Origin: Amblyornis subalaris
Taxonomy: Eukaryota > Chordata > Aves > Passeriformes > Ptilonorhynchidae
Direction: 5' to 3'
Assembly (NCBI GenBank): GCA_018881555.1
Contig: JACAXG010000064.1
Location: forward strand, 3,131,769-3,195,768
DNA length: 64,000 nt
Under the pieces are notes generated by a model. The model made no database searches. It was not told the origin of the DNA and worked only from the letters and a program-made list of their open reading frames with translations. A program made the position numbers and the translations under genes. Below are positions 26,601 to 39,712 of this stretch, in pieces. Position 1 is the stretch's first letter. Each line of letters starts with the position of its first letter.

Positions 26601-28577
26601 AAACTCAAAAATAGCGGATGAGCACTATCCCAGGCTGCACTAGGGTTATGAAACCAGGTCGCCCTCTGCCATTTATCAGATGGCTTTCCAGTCCCTACTG
26701 TGCCTAAGTCAGATGTGCTGATGAGCAAGAGCTACGTTCACCTTTGGGTGCCAAAATTATGTGACATGGGTAGAGGGAGAACCTGCACAGCCCTGTGGAC
26801 TCCACTAAAGATGAGAACCAGACCAGCTGAGACTAAACACTGGTAAACTCTCAGCAGATGTAATCTAAAGCTCAAATTCTCCCTCATTAGGAACCTCAAA
26901 AGTCATGTATGTGTACACAGAGATNATTAATATTGTATTTATTTAAACCCTGTATAATATTTATGTTGTCCTTAGTACAGAGAGGGGACATGGAGCAGAG
27001 TTCCACAACTGAGCGATAGACTCTGTCTTCAACAGACACATAAAACCTCCTATTTCACCCCAAATCTTTACAGAGCTTATTCTCATCTCAATGATTCATC
27101 AGGGCTTCCCTGACACCGTTTTCATCTGAGCACTGTAAAACAAGGCTTCNGTGTCTGACTGAGTCCTGTGCCAGCAGATGGCACTCCAAAGTGTGCGGCA
27201 TCCACAGCTTCCCCCACCCCACTCNCAGCAACTGCTGTAAAAATGGGCTTTTTGCTGTGCCTGGTTCTTNAGTGGTGCTTTTAATCATGCTTAAATATAG
27301 GGGTCAAGGAAGGAGCTCCCACCACAGGGCCATCAAACTTCCCAGTGCTCAGCTTCCAGAAGAGGTCACTATGTCCTGCTGCACATAAAAGCCACATTCC
27401 TATTCTCTTTCCCTAAATCGTCTCTCCAGTTACAAACTGCTGGGCACAGAAAGGGAGAAAGCACCTTCCCCACTCACCAGAAATCAGTTGTGATTGCAAG
27501 CAGATGCTTTGACTTTTTATTTTTGTTTGCTTGGGGCTTTTTTTTTAGGGCAATCATCTGTGTTTCTCAGCACTTCACTGCTGAGCTCTTCATGAGAATG
27601 CAATCCAATGCAGAAAGGAGAAGGGGAAGGGAAAACCCTTCTTAAAGCAAGAAACGTTGCAGATCAAGAGATCCAATTGTGTCAAATGCAATATTGAGTT
27701 AAGGTTCTAGGAACCATCCCAATAGTTTTACTGCATTCAGGAGTTTACAGACTGAGTGAAGGTAGAGAATAAAATACTGAAGCTTTTCATTTCACCCAAG
27801 TGAGGTGTGCAAGCCGCAGCTCACAAAAAATCCAGGGCTTGCACGGGTTGGAAGCAGGATCTTCTGCTTTGCCCCACGGAAAACTGGGCNCATGGAAATA
27901 AATCTTTCTGTCTCCATCCAGTTTCTCCAGACAGCCACTGTGGGTTTCTCCATGGCACCGTCTCTGTGCCAAGGAGGACCTTGGGAATCTCCTGTCTGAG
28001 GTGTGAGTTTGGCTTTGGGAAGTCGCACAAAAAGGAGTGGAAGATCAACTTTCATTTCCCATGAGGAAGAACCTTCCTCGCTCTACCATTCCCAGCTCCC
28101 TTCCAGCATCTGGAGAAGAGAGTACTGAAGTTGAGCAGAGAGAGACAAGAGACGAGATTGAGTCCTTAACTGATTTAGGGAGCAGGGGAAAAGTCCACTT
28201 GCCCCAAACCCAATTAATCCAAGACTCACTGGAGTGACCAAATGTTCATCCCAGGGTACCACAGGGTAACACAGCTCTAATTAAAGTGGATTAATGAAGG
28301 GGACACTGCAAAGCTTTACTGTGTTTTGCTGCAGGGGACACAGNAAGGTGCAGCCCTGTCATCTTGCTGCTGAGGTGACAAATTGCCCATTTGCACACCC
28401 ACAAGAGGAGGATATCTGTGATGGCTTGACTGCATCACTTCCCCCAGGATTCACCAACAGTTTTCAGGGATAAGCAGGGACAAGGAAGATGCTAAGATGG
28501 TACCAACCACACCACATTGATTTGCTCCTGGCAGTGGCAGTGTGAGCAACACTCATGGCTCAGCTTTTTCACTCATA

Positions 28578-28655
28578 GAAATCACAGAATAACTCAAATT
28601 AGAGAGGACCCATAAGGACCATCAAGTCCAATTCCATTCCATTCTTATCTGCAGA
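28578..28655 (-). mobile_element. Short CR1 3'-tail fragment
   Basis: The plus strand reads aatcacagaataactcaaat, then gagaggacccataaggacca, then tcaagtccaattcc. This is a diverged reverse CR1 end of the ctca-type. Confidence 0.65.
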
Positions 28656-29229
28656 AGCATATCCTGGGAATTTTCATCAGGGTGTGCCGACGGTGCAGGC
28701 TGTGAACCACCTCATTTTATGTTTGGGAGAATGGGGTGAAAAAGTCTCTTAAGGGAATTATTCACTTTTCAGGGACCTTCTCAAATCAACAAGTTTGTGA
28801 GATTGCAATGGAGAACCTCCATCTGTGTTTAGGTGAACACATTTATTTTATTTATCACACAGACTGTTGCTATCAGCTCAAAAATAACTGCTTGAAATGT
28901 TATCTGCACCACATGCCTTATCCTACAGAACCTGCTGGATTTTATAATGACATTATATATAAATTGCCTCTCTGATATATGTCCAGCTTTATGATTTGAC
29001 TCCAAAGGAATTTCAGCATCCTGNATTATCATTAAAAGTGGAGATGAAACTCTGTGAGAAGCCAATACATCAGGGGAAGTTAAATTTGGCAAAAACAACA
29101 CAAATTTGGGTTACAGTTTTCAGCTGGGCACCAGAACTAAGTAAGAGAATAAAGANTCAAAACTATGAGTGTGATGCTGGGTTGCCTTGTGTTTTCATTA
29201 AATCAGAANTAACTGTGACCAATGGGAAG

Positions 29230-29342
29230 AGCCTGAACAACCTGGGATACTGGAAAGTGTCCCTGCCCATGGAAGGGGANTTGGAACAAGATGGTCTTTA
29301 AAGTCCCTTCCAACCCAAATCACTCCATGATTCTGTGGTTTC
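29230..29342 (+). mobile_element. CR1 3'-tail fragment
   Basis: The sense-oriented end carries gagcctgaacaacctgggat, then gtgtccctgcccatgg, then agtcccttccaacccaaatc and ccatgattctg. It is 5'-truncated to about 110 bp. Confidence 0.85.
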
Positions 29343-30548
29343 ATGGGTGAGATGCAGTTTAGGGGAAGTAACTGCNCTGCCTTCCACACAGGAGTGAAAG
29401 GGGTTAAAAGTCTTGAAATGTTATGGTGGATATAACATTGGTTATTTAGACCCTGAAAACAAATAAGATGGGCCCTAGAAAGGTCAATAAATATGACTTT
29501 TTTCTTCACTCTGGTGCAGCAAGGGTTAACTATTTCCAAACACTTTTTTTTTTCCCCACGGGAAAATACCATTGCTGTCCCCATTTAATCATGTGATAAA
29601 TGCAGCCATCAAAGNGGGTTTAGAAGAATACAATTTCCTCCCTTTCAATAATTCATCTCCACAGGGGGGTTTAAATGTATTAAATAACACTGCATTCACT
29701 TTGGAGCAAGGTGACACACTCAGTAAGGTTTCACATTTGTTACTCCAGTTGCTGCGTGATCTTTGCCAGGGCAAAAGTCATTTTAGACTCTTGCAGTGCA
29801 ACTGAGGGAAGGTGGGGTCGAAGGAGAGGAGGTGGATGGGGTTGTATGAGCACTCCCCTCACACCTGCAGAAACCACTTCCACTTGCAGTGGGCAGAAAC
29901 ACTCACTATATCATAATNCTTCTGAAAAAAAATTTTAAAAAAGGAATATACAGGGGATTCAAGCCCACAGAGTGAACAAAATTCAAGCTTTTAGTTCATT
30001 TTTTTATAATTATAGTCCTGTGGCCACACATGTCCTGCAGACCTAGCCTACATTTCTCCAGCTCTGGGATCTTGGCCTGTGTTTGCTCTCCTCCTAAGCT
30101 GCTGTCACACAGATCTGACAGTGCTGCCAGAGGTGACCCTCACCGCCCAGAAAAGCTGTGTGCAAGGACAGAGCTCTCTGAGCAAGGTGAGTGTCCATCC
30201 AACTGTCACTATATCTATAGTTAGGTTTAATCTTATTTTTTGTTTGTATTTATTTATGTTGATGTAGATGTAGTTATCTACAGATATATATATTTATAGA
30301 CATACAAATCTGTGCCAGCAGTGCTGGCTGGAACCATGAACTGCCCACACTCACCGTGTAAAAAGCAGTATTCAGGAGAAAAGTGGTTTCAGAAGCCCCC
30401 TAGACCATGTCTGGATCTCTTAGAACAGGTGAAAAATGTTTATCCCATTTATATGGGAACAGNGACCCCCTCCATGAATGAACCTGATTTGGCAGGAAGA
30501 TGTGCATTTGCTGTATCCTTTAAATTTAGCAGCTGGCTGTANCTAAAG

Positions 30549-30848
30549 GACTAGGAAGGCTGGAGAGGAGTTTTTTGCAAGGGCATGGAGTGGTAGGAAA
30601 AGGGGGAATGACTTTAAGCTGAAGAAAGGTAGATTTAGGTTAGGTATTTTGAAAAAATTCCTCCCTGTGAGGGTGGTGAGGCCCTGGCGCAGGTTGCCCA
30701 GAGAAGNTGTGGCTGCCCCATCCCTGGAAATGTCCAAGGCCAGGCTGGACAGGGCTTGGAGCAACCTGGGATAGTGGAAGNTGTCCCTGAACATGGCAGA
30801 GAAGATCTTTAACATCCCTTCCAACCCAACTCATGCTGTGATTCCCTG
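30549..30848 (+). mobile_element. CR1 LINE fragment, 3' 300 bp
   Basis: The sense-oriented 3' region includes ggtagatttaggttaggtat, gtgaggccctggcgcaggtt, ccatccctggaaatgtccaa and cccttccaacccaactcatg. It belongs to the same type as the copies at 8.4, 16.3 and 44.5 kb. Confidence 0.9.
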
Positions 30849-32910
30849 AGACAGAAGCACAGCAACCACCCAGGCAGCCACCACAAGCAGTGGGGAAAAA
30901 CACTTGGACAAACAACAAAGTGGGCACCAGCTGAGTGACCTGGCCCAGCCTCTGGGCACACTATGGATTTTTCCCTGTCCAAGTGCTCTCTCCTGTGAGC
31001 AAGGCTCGTCCATGGCTGTGTTTCATCCCACGGCCTCCAACGCCTCCCCGCGACCCCGGTGCCACCATGCCCCAGGCACAGCGGGGTCTGTGCCAGCCTG
31101 GGGGCAGAGGAGGTGTCTCCCAGGATTTGGGAGCACCAAAGCAAGTGGTTGCAGAGCTGGGGTTTGAGGCTGGCTCGTTCCAGACAAAACAACCCTTCAG
31201 TTTGCAGCTCCAGCAGTGACTCAGACCTGGGGCAGAGGAGCCGGGGAGCTGCTCTGGAGGAGGCTTCAGTCAAAAGAAACCCTTCCCTCACCCTCATCCT
31301 CTGCCCACACAGANACCTCTGTCCTTTCTCGCTCAAACCAAGGGAAAAATAAAAGAAAAATAAAAAAAGAGAAGGACAAAAGCGAACAAACAAATTTAAA
31401 AAACCTTTAAGTAGCCAAAACCCAGCTAGTGAATACTCAGTCCTCCNCCTGGGTGCTGCCAGAGGCAGCTGCAGGTTTCAGTTCCAACAGCAGACACAAG
31501 CAAGCAAAGTGGGCTCATCCCATGGCAGACGCTCCATAGTGGATTGCCAAGGGAATTCCTCAATTCTCAAGTTGTTTGGGAAATTTGGGAAATGGCAAGT
31601 TCCCCCCAAACCTGATGATACACATTTAGTTTTTATATAGCTTTGGTCTTTTCTTATTTTTCTTCTCTTGCAGGATAAGGAGATTGGAATGTTATTGGAA
31701 GCTCCTACCTCTAGCTTTTGCAAATTCCCTCATTTAAAGACAGAGTAGCATTTTGGGGTGTTTCTCACATGTTTTTTACCTGTAACACTGAAGCCCAGAG
31801 CACTCCTGGTGTCCCACAAAACCTGCCACCAGCAGCACCACGAATACGAGTGTTTTCCAAAGGGCTGTGGTGTAGGATTCTTCACTTTAACTTTTACAGT
31901 TGAAAAATGCTGCCTCCCTGACAAAAAGGGCGTTTAATGGTTACTTAGTGAAGTTCTGTGCCTATAAAGCCCACTGGAATTTTTTTTCAAGATCGTGGGC
32001 ACGCTGAGAAGAAAAGACCTTCCCTTCCCAGACACGCTGGAAGCAGCACAAGAGCAGCACTTTGGGACATGCAGAATAGATTCCACCTCCCTTGGAAATA
32101 CAGGGAACAAATTAAAAGATTAGGTGTGAATCTATTTCCATCCGCTTATTAAATCCCTTTATGAGAATCTATTTCTCTACCCCCAAACAGGCAGAAAAAG
32201 AAAAGAAAATATTTAAATTTTCTTAAGAAAATTGCTTTAATGAGTGCCTTAAAAAAAATAAAAAAAACTTTAAAACCAAACAAAAGCCCACACTTAAGTA
32301 AAGTCAAGAAAAAATAACTGTGTGATTTAAATGCTCCATATTGACAACCCTAGGAACAGGGGAGTGGGTTGATTACAATATGGCTTTTAATGGATGCACA
32401 GTCATTTAAAACAAAGTTGACATTATTGAAATAACACTTTTTACAGAAGTAGCTGCGTCCCAAGCGACCTTGAAAAGACACAGCAATTACTACCACATAT
32501 GCAAGATAAATTATCACCAGAGCTAGGGCTTGATTTCCTGAGATACAGCAGCCAGACTGGAACATTTGGAACCGGGATGAGTTCTGAGATAAGATGGTGG
32601 AGCCAATAAGACAAATGTGTAAATAAAGAGTTCCATTTGTCGGGGCAAAAAGCTGTATTTTCATTGTGAGAAATTAAATGTTGCATTTCAGGGAAATATC
32701 CACCACGTCCTCTCACAAATGTGGAAGCCACTTTCAAACAGGAGGAGCATGAGGAGCATCCACTACACTAAAAACTCCTCATTAATCATTGTTCAAAATA
32801 GGCTGTTGGTGTTGTGAGATCTTTAGGGTGGCACAAAGGAGTAGCTGTGCTTATACAGCACCTACCATGACAGGGACCTGGTAAAAATAGAAGCACAAAT
32901 AACCAGAGTC

Positions 32911-32912
<2 letters not shown>

Positions 32913-32956
<44 letters not shown>
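32913..32956. repeat. (CA)22 microsatellite
   Basis: Twenty-two uninterrupted CA units are followed directly by tatata. Such a pure run is likely to be length-polymorphic. Confidence 0.97.
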
Positions 32957-32962
<6 letters not shown>

Positions 32963-33610
32963 CAGTTTATGCAGATATTATTGCAAAAAAAAAATAATAA
33001 TTATTCTCCCATAAAGGCGAGGATTGGATCTTGCTGCCCCCAAAATGAGAATTTTACTCTAATGCATAAAAAGAACAACTTCATAAACACAGGAAGAAAG
33101 GGAGAAATNATGCTTCCTGTGAGAAGGAAGTCCATTTAAAGCAAGAATAAATTGATGCAGTCAGGAGGAAAAAAAAAAAAAAAAGCTTGTATATGCAAGT
33201 AGATGTTTATTACCCATCTTTGTGCTCCTAAGAAACAGAATTTACTGACCTTTGAGAGACGGGTCAAGTATGCTCATGGAATAAGAAACAAAGGCATCTT
33301 TTTGGCAACTGCCACATTCCAGAGCAGTAATTATCCTTCCCTCTCCCCACGAGCAGCAGGAAATGAAGAGGGATGCCATTACACCATCACAATTGCTGTA
33401 ATTTTAATTTCTAAATATTGCTAGGAAAGTTTCCTCCAAAAAAAAAAGTCTGTTCAGATTTTTGATGTGGTTTTAGATTAAAACTCATCCCTCAGCTAAA
33501 ACGGAGCTGTGCTTCCCCTTCTCCCACTCCCTTGGGGGAACCACCCACAAAGTCTGCATGGTGAGAAAACCCACCTTCCTCCTCAGGAGTGCAGAAGAGA
33601 GAATTCCAGA

Positions 33611-33719
33611 GAATCACAGAACGGGTTGGGTTGGAAGGGACCTTCAAGATCATCTTGTCCCAGCCCCCTGCCATGGGCAGGGACACCTTCCACTAGACCA
33701 GGTTGCTCCAAGCCTCATC
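33611..33719 (-). mobile_element. CR1 3'-tail fragment
   Basis: The plus strand reads aatcacagaacgggttgggt, then tggaagggaccttcaagatc, then ccatgggcagggacaccttc and aggttgctccaagcc. About 110 bp remains. Confidence 0.88.
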
Positions 33720-36700
33720 ACTTGAATTTATTCGACCATGGACACAACAACAGATTCTTTCTATTGGAAGCAGATGATGTTGGATGCATAAGAATTACAA
33801 AGAATAAAAAAAAATGGAGGATTTTTTTCATCTCCTGTGCTCAGAGACATTATTGGTTATGCTGTGGATTTTCCATAGTCAATCATTAATTATTTTAGTA
33901 TTATGGATAATCTATTCTGTGCTATTAGAACATTATTATTTCATATCCAGCTGTTGCAGCGCGGGATGGATTTCACCCGAGAGGACACATCTGCTCTGCT
34001 GTCCAGCCTCTCCTGCCACTGACCACACTGCCCCAGGCTCCAGGGGACACCTGAAATACTCCCTCTCCTGCAGTGGACTCTGCCTGGAAGGAGGAACATC
34101 TGGTTTGCACCGTGGTGTGTCTGCTCAGGGGGAGAAGTGGGATTTGAAGCCCAAACATAATCAGGAGCAGAAGCAACCCTATTCCCAAATCCTGTCTCTG
34201 CTGCAGGTTTCAACAGCAATTCCCATAAACTGGAAACTACCTTCCAAGATTCCCCTGTGCCCTCCTTTAATGAGCCTTGTGAGGTCTCGTTTTGGCCTGC
34301 AGGTGAATATTTAAAATTACTTTCACAGATTCCAGGGAAAGGGTTTGTTTGGTTTTTTTTTTTAATCGTTGCCACAAGGCACGTTCACCAATGATCATTT
34401 AGTGCAGTAAAAAGTTGTGTCTTTCAATACATGCACCTATAGAACTGCATCGATTTGTCTATGCACAAACACATTCCTACAAACACAGATTTGATTAAGA
34501 ATTTATATAACTTCAGGCTTCAAGGAATTTTGGATCAATGCCTTTATTTTGCCTTTATAAACAAATAAACTCAATTAAAGAGTACTTACAACAAACCACA
34601 ATGGGCAGGAAACTAATTTTCCCAAGGCTTCACTTGGCAATTTTTACCTGTTACAAGGGTCTAGGGAATCAATTACTCCTTAAAGGGAAATTATTAGAGC
34701 TTGTGTTGCCCAAACATCTCACCTTTCCCACTCACCAGTGGGAGAGAGGAACTACAGGGACATGCATCCAGAAAAACGAGCATTCTTCAGACCTCTTACA
34801 ATTTGCTGTAATAAATTAAAGTATAAATANAAGAGAACAAAGCCCTGCAGGCAAGCAGTGTTTGAATCTAGGCTGGATCTGCACCAAGTCACTATGCAGC
34901 TTCACAAGCCCCATAAATCAGGTCTCCTGAACATANGTAGTATTTTGCATTACTGTATAGGGTGTTAACTTTAATGCCTTAATATATTCACATAGTGGTC
35001 AGGTTATAGTTCCTGTGGGAACCATAAATTTGCATGTCCTGGCCAATCTGCCGCTGGAAAAATAATAATAATAAGTTAAAACTAACCACACCACTGCACT
35101 GCCTTCAGCAGGTTTTATACCTTTAATTTTTCTCTTCTTTGTACTTGAAGGAGAGGAGACTTGTGAAGCTGCAAACGTACAGGGGAGCTGAAGCAGATGT
35201 GAATTAATTTTCGTCCTTTTCTTGCATGAAGACTCGCGTGTCCCCAGCCCCAGCAAGTGTCACTGCACGGGAAAGATGAGCTCTTGGGTGTGATCAAGCC
35301 CATTTCTGAGTCAGAGCCATCTCACCAAGGACATGCTACGACCTCCTTTTCCGTAANCCACTGAAACCACCAGCATCCGCTTGCAGGTGACAGCTACTAG
35401 GACAGAAACATCTGCAGCTGATCCAGTGAAACACAATTTCTGCTGATGCTGCCTGACCCACACCAAACTGGTGTCGTTGTACTGCTCCAGTCTCCCTAAT
35501 GGTTGGATTCTTACCCGGTTTAAGGCAAAGGGGTTTGTCAGTCCCATTCTTCCCTCACCTTCCTTTTGCTTTCAAACCCCCCATTATTCACNTCAAGATT
35601 TGACTATTTTTGTCTGACATACTAATTTTTTCCCCTATTAAAAACCTGTTCACTCNCAGACAAGGTTGGTTTTGGGGTCATCAACCATTTGCAATGTACA
35701 AAAAAATGTTGATTTCATCCAGGCTTGCTCCTGGTGCCAACAGCAATAAAATAATTAGCAATAATTAGTGTTCTTCATCCTATTTGCACTGGTTGATGGC
35801 CAGCAGTGTCCCACAGCCTATGGAACAGCCATGGCCATGCAAACTCGTGGTAGTCCAGGCAAGAACAGAGCTGNTTCCTCCTCTGCAATCCACTCCACAA
35901 ACAGCAGTCAAACAAAGTTGGGTAAAANCCCAAGAAGTGATGCAATGGTGTGAAAACAAATCACAAATTTGNACAAAATGACCCCCCCTTATCTCTTAGC
36001 TCAGCTATCAAACCCGATGAATATTTGATGTATGTTGGATTCGACCACAACTAAAAGATATGTTATTTANGCCCATGTTCAACACAGATCACCAGCTGGT
36101 GGACAAAACCAAGCTGTATAATTTTTATAAACACAGAGCTGAAAAGTAANATCTGTGCACAGTTGCTCCAAAGGTGGTGGTGGGAACCCTCGGTCAGGAT
36201 AAAGGAACACATCAGCCCTTTGGTACTTCAATTTCATCTCACTGACACCCAAAACCAACTAAGCAACGAGTTCCAAGGCAGAATTGTAATTGCTTGAAAG
36301 CTGGTTAATATTAAAGCTTTGGTCCATGGTCCTGCACTGATGGTGGGGTCTTTGGTGGCATCGTTCCACCCCTCTTAACAGAGAAGCATCAATGCCTAAA
36401 AGGAGGCTTTTTCTTGTATATGTTAAGGAGGTTGTAGAAAACCACGTGGCACAACNAGGTAGGGAGGGAAAAGTCATGAGGAAAGCAGAAAATCTGCTGA
36501 CTGCCACTTAAAAGAAAAGAGTATCAAGAATATAAAAAATAATTACCAAAGTTAGGCACAAAGATCTGATTCTTGGTGGCATAGTATCAGTTAGAAATCC
36601 CTACAAGTTTTTTTAGCACATAGGATTTGAGAGCCCAACCTAATCTCTGCTGGACCCTTACTGCAGCCANTGGATCTCCTGGCATCAAATCTCTCCTGGA

Positions 36701-36923
36701 AATCTGTGGAGATTTCTTAAAAACGCNCACACACATACAGATATTACATATGTAGTGGTTTGCATCACTATTTGTGAAAGACTACGAACATATATATTTA
36801 CACATACATATCTTTAAACTCTTAATAATTTGCATGTGTTCAGAGGCACACATGCATCTAATTATATTTTATATATACACTCACATGCATGTATATGAAA
36901 CCAAATAAATGCATCATATATGG

Positions 36924-36981
36924 AGTAATCAGAGTATGTATAAGAATACACAAATCAGAACATCGATGTGCTCTGATTACT
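36924..36981. repeat. Inverted repeat, 11-bp arms
   Basis: The arms agtaatcagag (36924-36934) and ctctgattact (36971-36981) are perfect reverse complements around a 36-base loop. They sit in an AT-rich stretch of alternating purine and pyrimidine (36.72-36.98 kb). Such an arm length can arise by chance. Confidence 0.6.
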
Positions 36982-37519
36982 TATAGTATTTGTTCATTGA
37001 AAAAGTTCCTAATACAGGTTAAAACAGAATAAAAAGGCTGTATTTTGCACAAGTATATAAGAGTTAACCACAGTGTAATTAGCCAAAGAAAGCAGAATGC
37101 ACAATCTCTCTTAAAACTGGGAATAAGTTTGATAAAACTCCTCTCAATTGCTTCTATGAAATTGTTCTTGGAATGTGATTTCACTTCGCCTACAAGCCCA
37201 GCTTCCAGGAAAATGAGGATATAGGACTGCTTTTTGATATGTTTCAGAGCAGACAAAACTCCCATCAAGAGTGAAAAAACAGCCCCACGAGAACAGAAAG
37301 GCAGGGAATAATTAAACAGGTCTTATATAAGTCTTTTATTCCCGAGTCCTGTATCCTCCACCTCCAAAGACGTCACACGTCTCTATTGGAAAAACACCTC
37401 ACTGGCTCCAACGTGGGCAGTGGGGGAGCTCCAAGCTCTTCAGCATCATTATTGGGGTTTAAAACCAGCTTTTTTTCAGCACTGTACTTACTGCCAAACA
37501 CAGACACACATGAACTTAC

Positions 37520-37576
37520 CTGTTTGGTGCTTCTCTGCCCAGTGGGAAGCAAAGCTTTGGATTTCTCTGCTATTTT
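37520..37576 (-). CDS. TSNARE1: TSNARE1 internal exon, end of helix and linker
   Basis: This 57-nt exon has a strong acceptor, a roughly 30-base pyrimidine-rich tract followed by ttaacag, and a strong donor, gtaagt. The frame set by the neighbouring exons reads KIAEKSKALLPTGQRSTKQ, 19 residues, phase 0 at both ends. In STX7 and STX12 the same place is the ...AAEREKE/VAEKEKE segment that ends the third N-terminal helix and opens the linker to the SNARE motif. Another frame across this exon is also open, but it does not join either neighbour in a syntaxin-like reading. Only 2.06 kb separates it from the 75-nt exon, while 29.6 kb separates it from the next exon. Confidence 0.93.
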
Positions 37577-39637
37577 CTGTTAAAAGGAAAAAAAAGAAAA
37601 GAGGGAAAATGGCTGAGAAAACGGAGTCCAAATATTTAGGGATGGAGTCATATGAAGCTATTTTCTTCTGCTTTCTGAAGAAAAGGGCACAGAGAAAGCT
37701 CTTACTCTTTAGAAAAAGCAAAGGAGTATAACAGCACCGAAAAGTTGAGTCTTGCAGGCATTAAAAGTCTTCAAAGCTTCCAGAATGACAAGGTTATCAA
37801 AACTGAAGCAGGCGTTTAAGGACTGACAGCCAGGACGTGGATAAGTAGCAATTTATCACTCAGATTGGTTTCCTGACGCAGCCGGGCATTCACAAACTGC
37901 AGTGGTTAATTTTGGCACTTCTGAATTGATGACAGTTTTGAGAATAAAAGAAATCCAATCCCAGATACACAGTTCAGACGGACTGTGCTCGCGAACATTA
38001 TGGGGGGAAAAAAAGCATTAAAAAGATGTGTGCCTGCGTGGNGGTGGAGCTCTCTATCCAAATCATTCCAACTTCTCATTTAAGACATAAAATAATTTCA
38101 TTTAAGGACCCCACACTTAGTTCCTTGAAAAGACAGGCAAATAATTTAAAATATGAGGCAGCACCAGAGGTAATGCAATTCTATTACATGACAGACATTG
38201 AAGTTCAATTTTATGTGCATCTATCTATATATTTGTTTTATTTTTAAGGCATAGGCAGCAAGTGTTGGGACATCAATCAGTAAAGAGTGTTTCTAATAGA
38301 GACAGATTATTAAGTGCATGTTGCCAGCCAAATTTCATTACACCTCTATAATTACAATATATCCTTCCCCATAGTGTAGGCATGGGTCAGACTCATTAAA
38401 GTGATATAAGAAAGCACCCAGAGTTTGTCCAGGTTGTATTTTGATTCATCCAGATATATCTCCTAACTCCCTATCTCCCCTGCACTGCCAGGGAGGGAAG
38501 CAGTTTGAGGATGCTAAATTTAAGTCATTACTCCAGTGTTTAGAAGCAAAGCAAATCTGCTCATCAGTGGAGCCTCCCCAGGGTAAAGCTGGTGAGCAAG
38601 AAGCAAATGAAGGAACTGGAGCTCAGGCTTTGTTTGTTTTATTAAACAGCTTGATCTTGGTGACAGATCCAAACCACACAACGTGCTCAGAGACTTTGTG
38701 ACAAAGCCAAATAGCACAGCAGGGCCAGGAGGTGGGGTAATATTTGAATTATCAACGCTGCCTGCACATTTTCTGTAAGCAGAAAAGGTGAAAAGGGCAC
38801 TGAGCAATCACTTCTCCCCTGAGAGCGGAGACACANCAAAATAATGTCATGGCTAAGCCAGGGGAACCATTGGAGGTCCTACCAGACACAAAGCTGGAAA
38901 AACCACAGGTTTTTTTCCTTTCTGTTGCTGCTCAATAGTTCTTCAGTCCTGTGTGTGTCCATACTCCACATCCCCCTGAACTCAGCACTGCTGAGGCCAC
39001 CCCTCAATTTCTGGGGTCAGTTTTTGNCCTCTCATGACAAGAAGGACATTGAGGGGCTGGAGCGAGTCCAGAGAAGGGCAGTGGAGCTGGGAAGGGTCTG
39101 GAGCACCAGGAGTGGCTGAGGGAGCTGGAGGGGGCTCAGCCTGGAGAAAAGGAGGCTCAGGGGAGACCTTCTCCTCTCCACAACTCCCTGACAGGAGGGT
39201 GCAGCCAGGTGAGGGTCAATACCTTCTCCCAGGTAACAAGTGACAGGACAAGAGGAAATTACCTCAAGTTANGCCAGGGGATGTTTAGATTGGCTATCAG
39301 GAAATATTCCTGCAGTGCAGAGGTTGTAAAACATTGGAACAGNCTGCCCAGGGAAGTGGTGGAGACATCATCCCTGGAGGTGTTCAGTAAGTGCATGGAT
39401 ATGGCCCTTAAGGACCTGTTGGGTTGATGGTTGGAATGGATGATCTTAAAAGTCTTTTCCAACCTTAACNATTCTCCTATTCTACGATTGCTTGACTGAT
39501 AAAATAAGAAAAGAGGGAGGAAACCATACATTAGCAGCCNTGTGGAGATGCTCCAGGCTCCCAGAAATTATGCTCNCTCACACTTAANGCATTCCCAAAT
39601 TCAGAGGCAGAANAGTGGAAGCAAGAGAGACACTCAC
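37577..39637 (-). other. TSNARE1: Short TSNARE1 intron
   Basis: This 2,061-bp intron is bounded by gtgagtg at its 5' end and ttaacag at its 3' end on the minus strand. It contains one nearly complete CR1 3' region in the opposite orientation (38965-39488). Otherwise it is unique AT-rich sequence. Confidence 0.85.
38965..39488 (+). mobile_element. CR1 LINE, about 520 bp
   Basis: The sense-oriented copy begins near ctcagcactgctgaggccac, then gacaagaaggacattgaggg and gagcgagtccagagaagggc. The decayed ORF2 end (FRLAIRKYSCSAEVVKHWN) and tail (aagtcttttccaaccttaac) follow. It belongs to the same subfamily as the copies at 23.1 and 61.7 kb. It lies antisense to TSNARE1 within a 2-kb intron. Confidence 0.92.
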
Positions 39638-39712
39638 TTTCTGCACAGCTCCGTATCTCTGGATGGCATCTGAGAGCTGGTTCTTCAGCCTGTCCAGCTG
39701 AAGCCGTTCTTG
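39638..39712 (-). CDS. TSNARE1: TSNARE1 internal exon, second syntaxin helix
   Basis: This 75-nt exon encodes 25 residues, beginning QERLQLDRLKNQLSDAIQ and ending RYGAVQK. The acceptor is cccaaaccag and the donor gtgagtg, and both ends are in phase 0. The heptad-like pattern (ERL, L, LK, L, AI, Y, VQK) is that of the third helix of the syntaxin N-terminal bundle. In STX7 the same place carries a KDRL...FQKVQRQAAE segment. The peptide runs on into the next exon as VQK-KIAEK without a break. Because the length is a multiple of three and both ends are phase 0, skipping would remove 25 residues without a frameshift. It has no stop codon and no ambiguous base. Confidence 0.93.

Noticed and set aside
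30809..31393. Long open frame of 194 codons on the minus strand
   Set aside because: It runs into the reverse strand of a CR1 tail at its end, lies in GC-richer sequence where stops are rare, contains an N, and shows no recognisable domain.
33814..34375. Overlapping long frames on both strands (166 and 144 codons)
   Set aside because: Both strands are open over the same stretch, no domain is recognised and no splice or initiation context supports either; likely composition chance.
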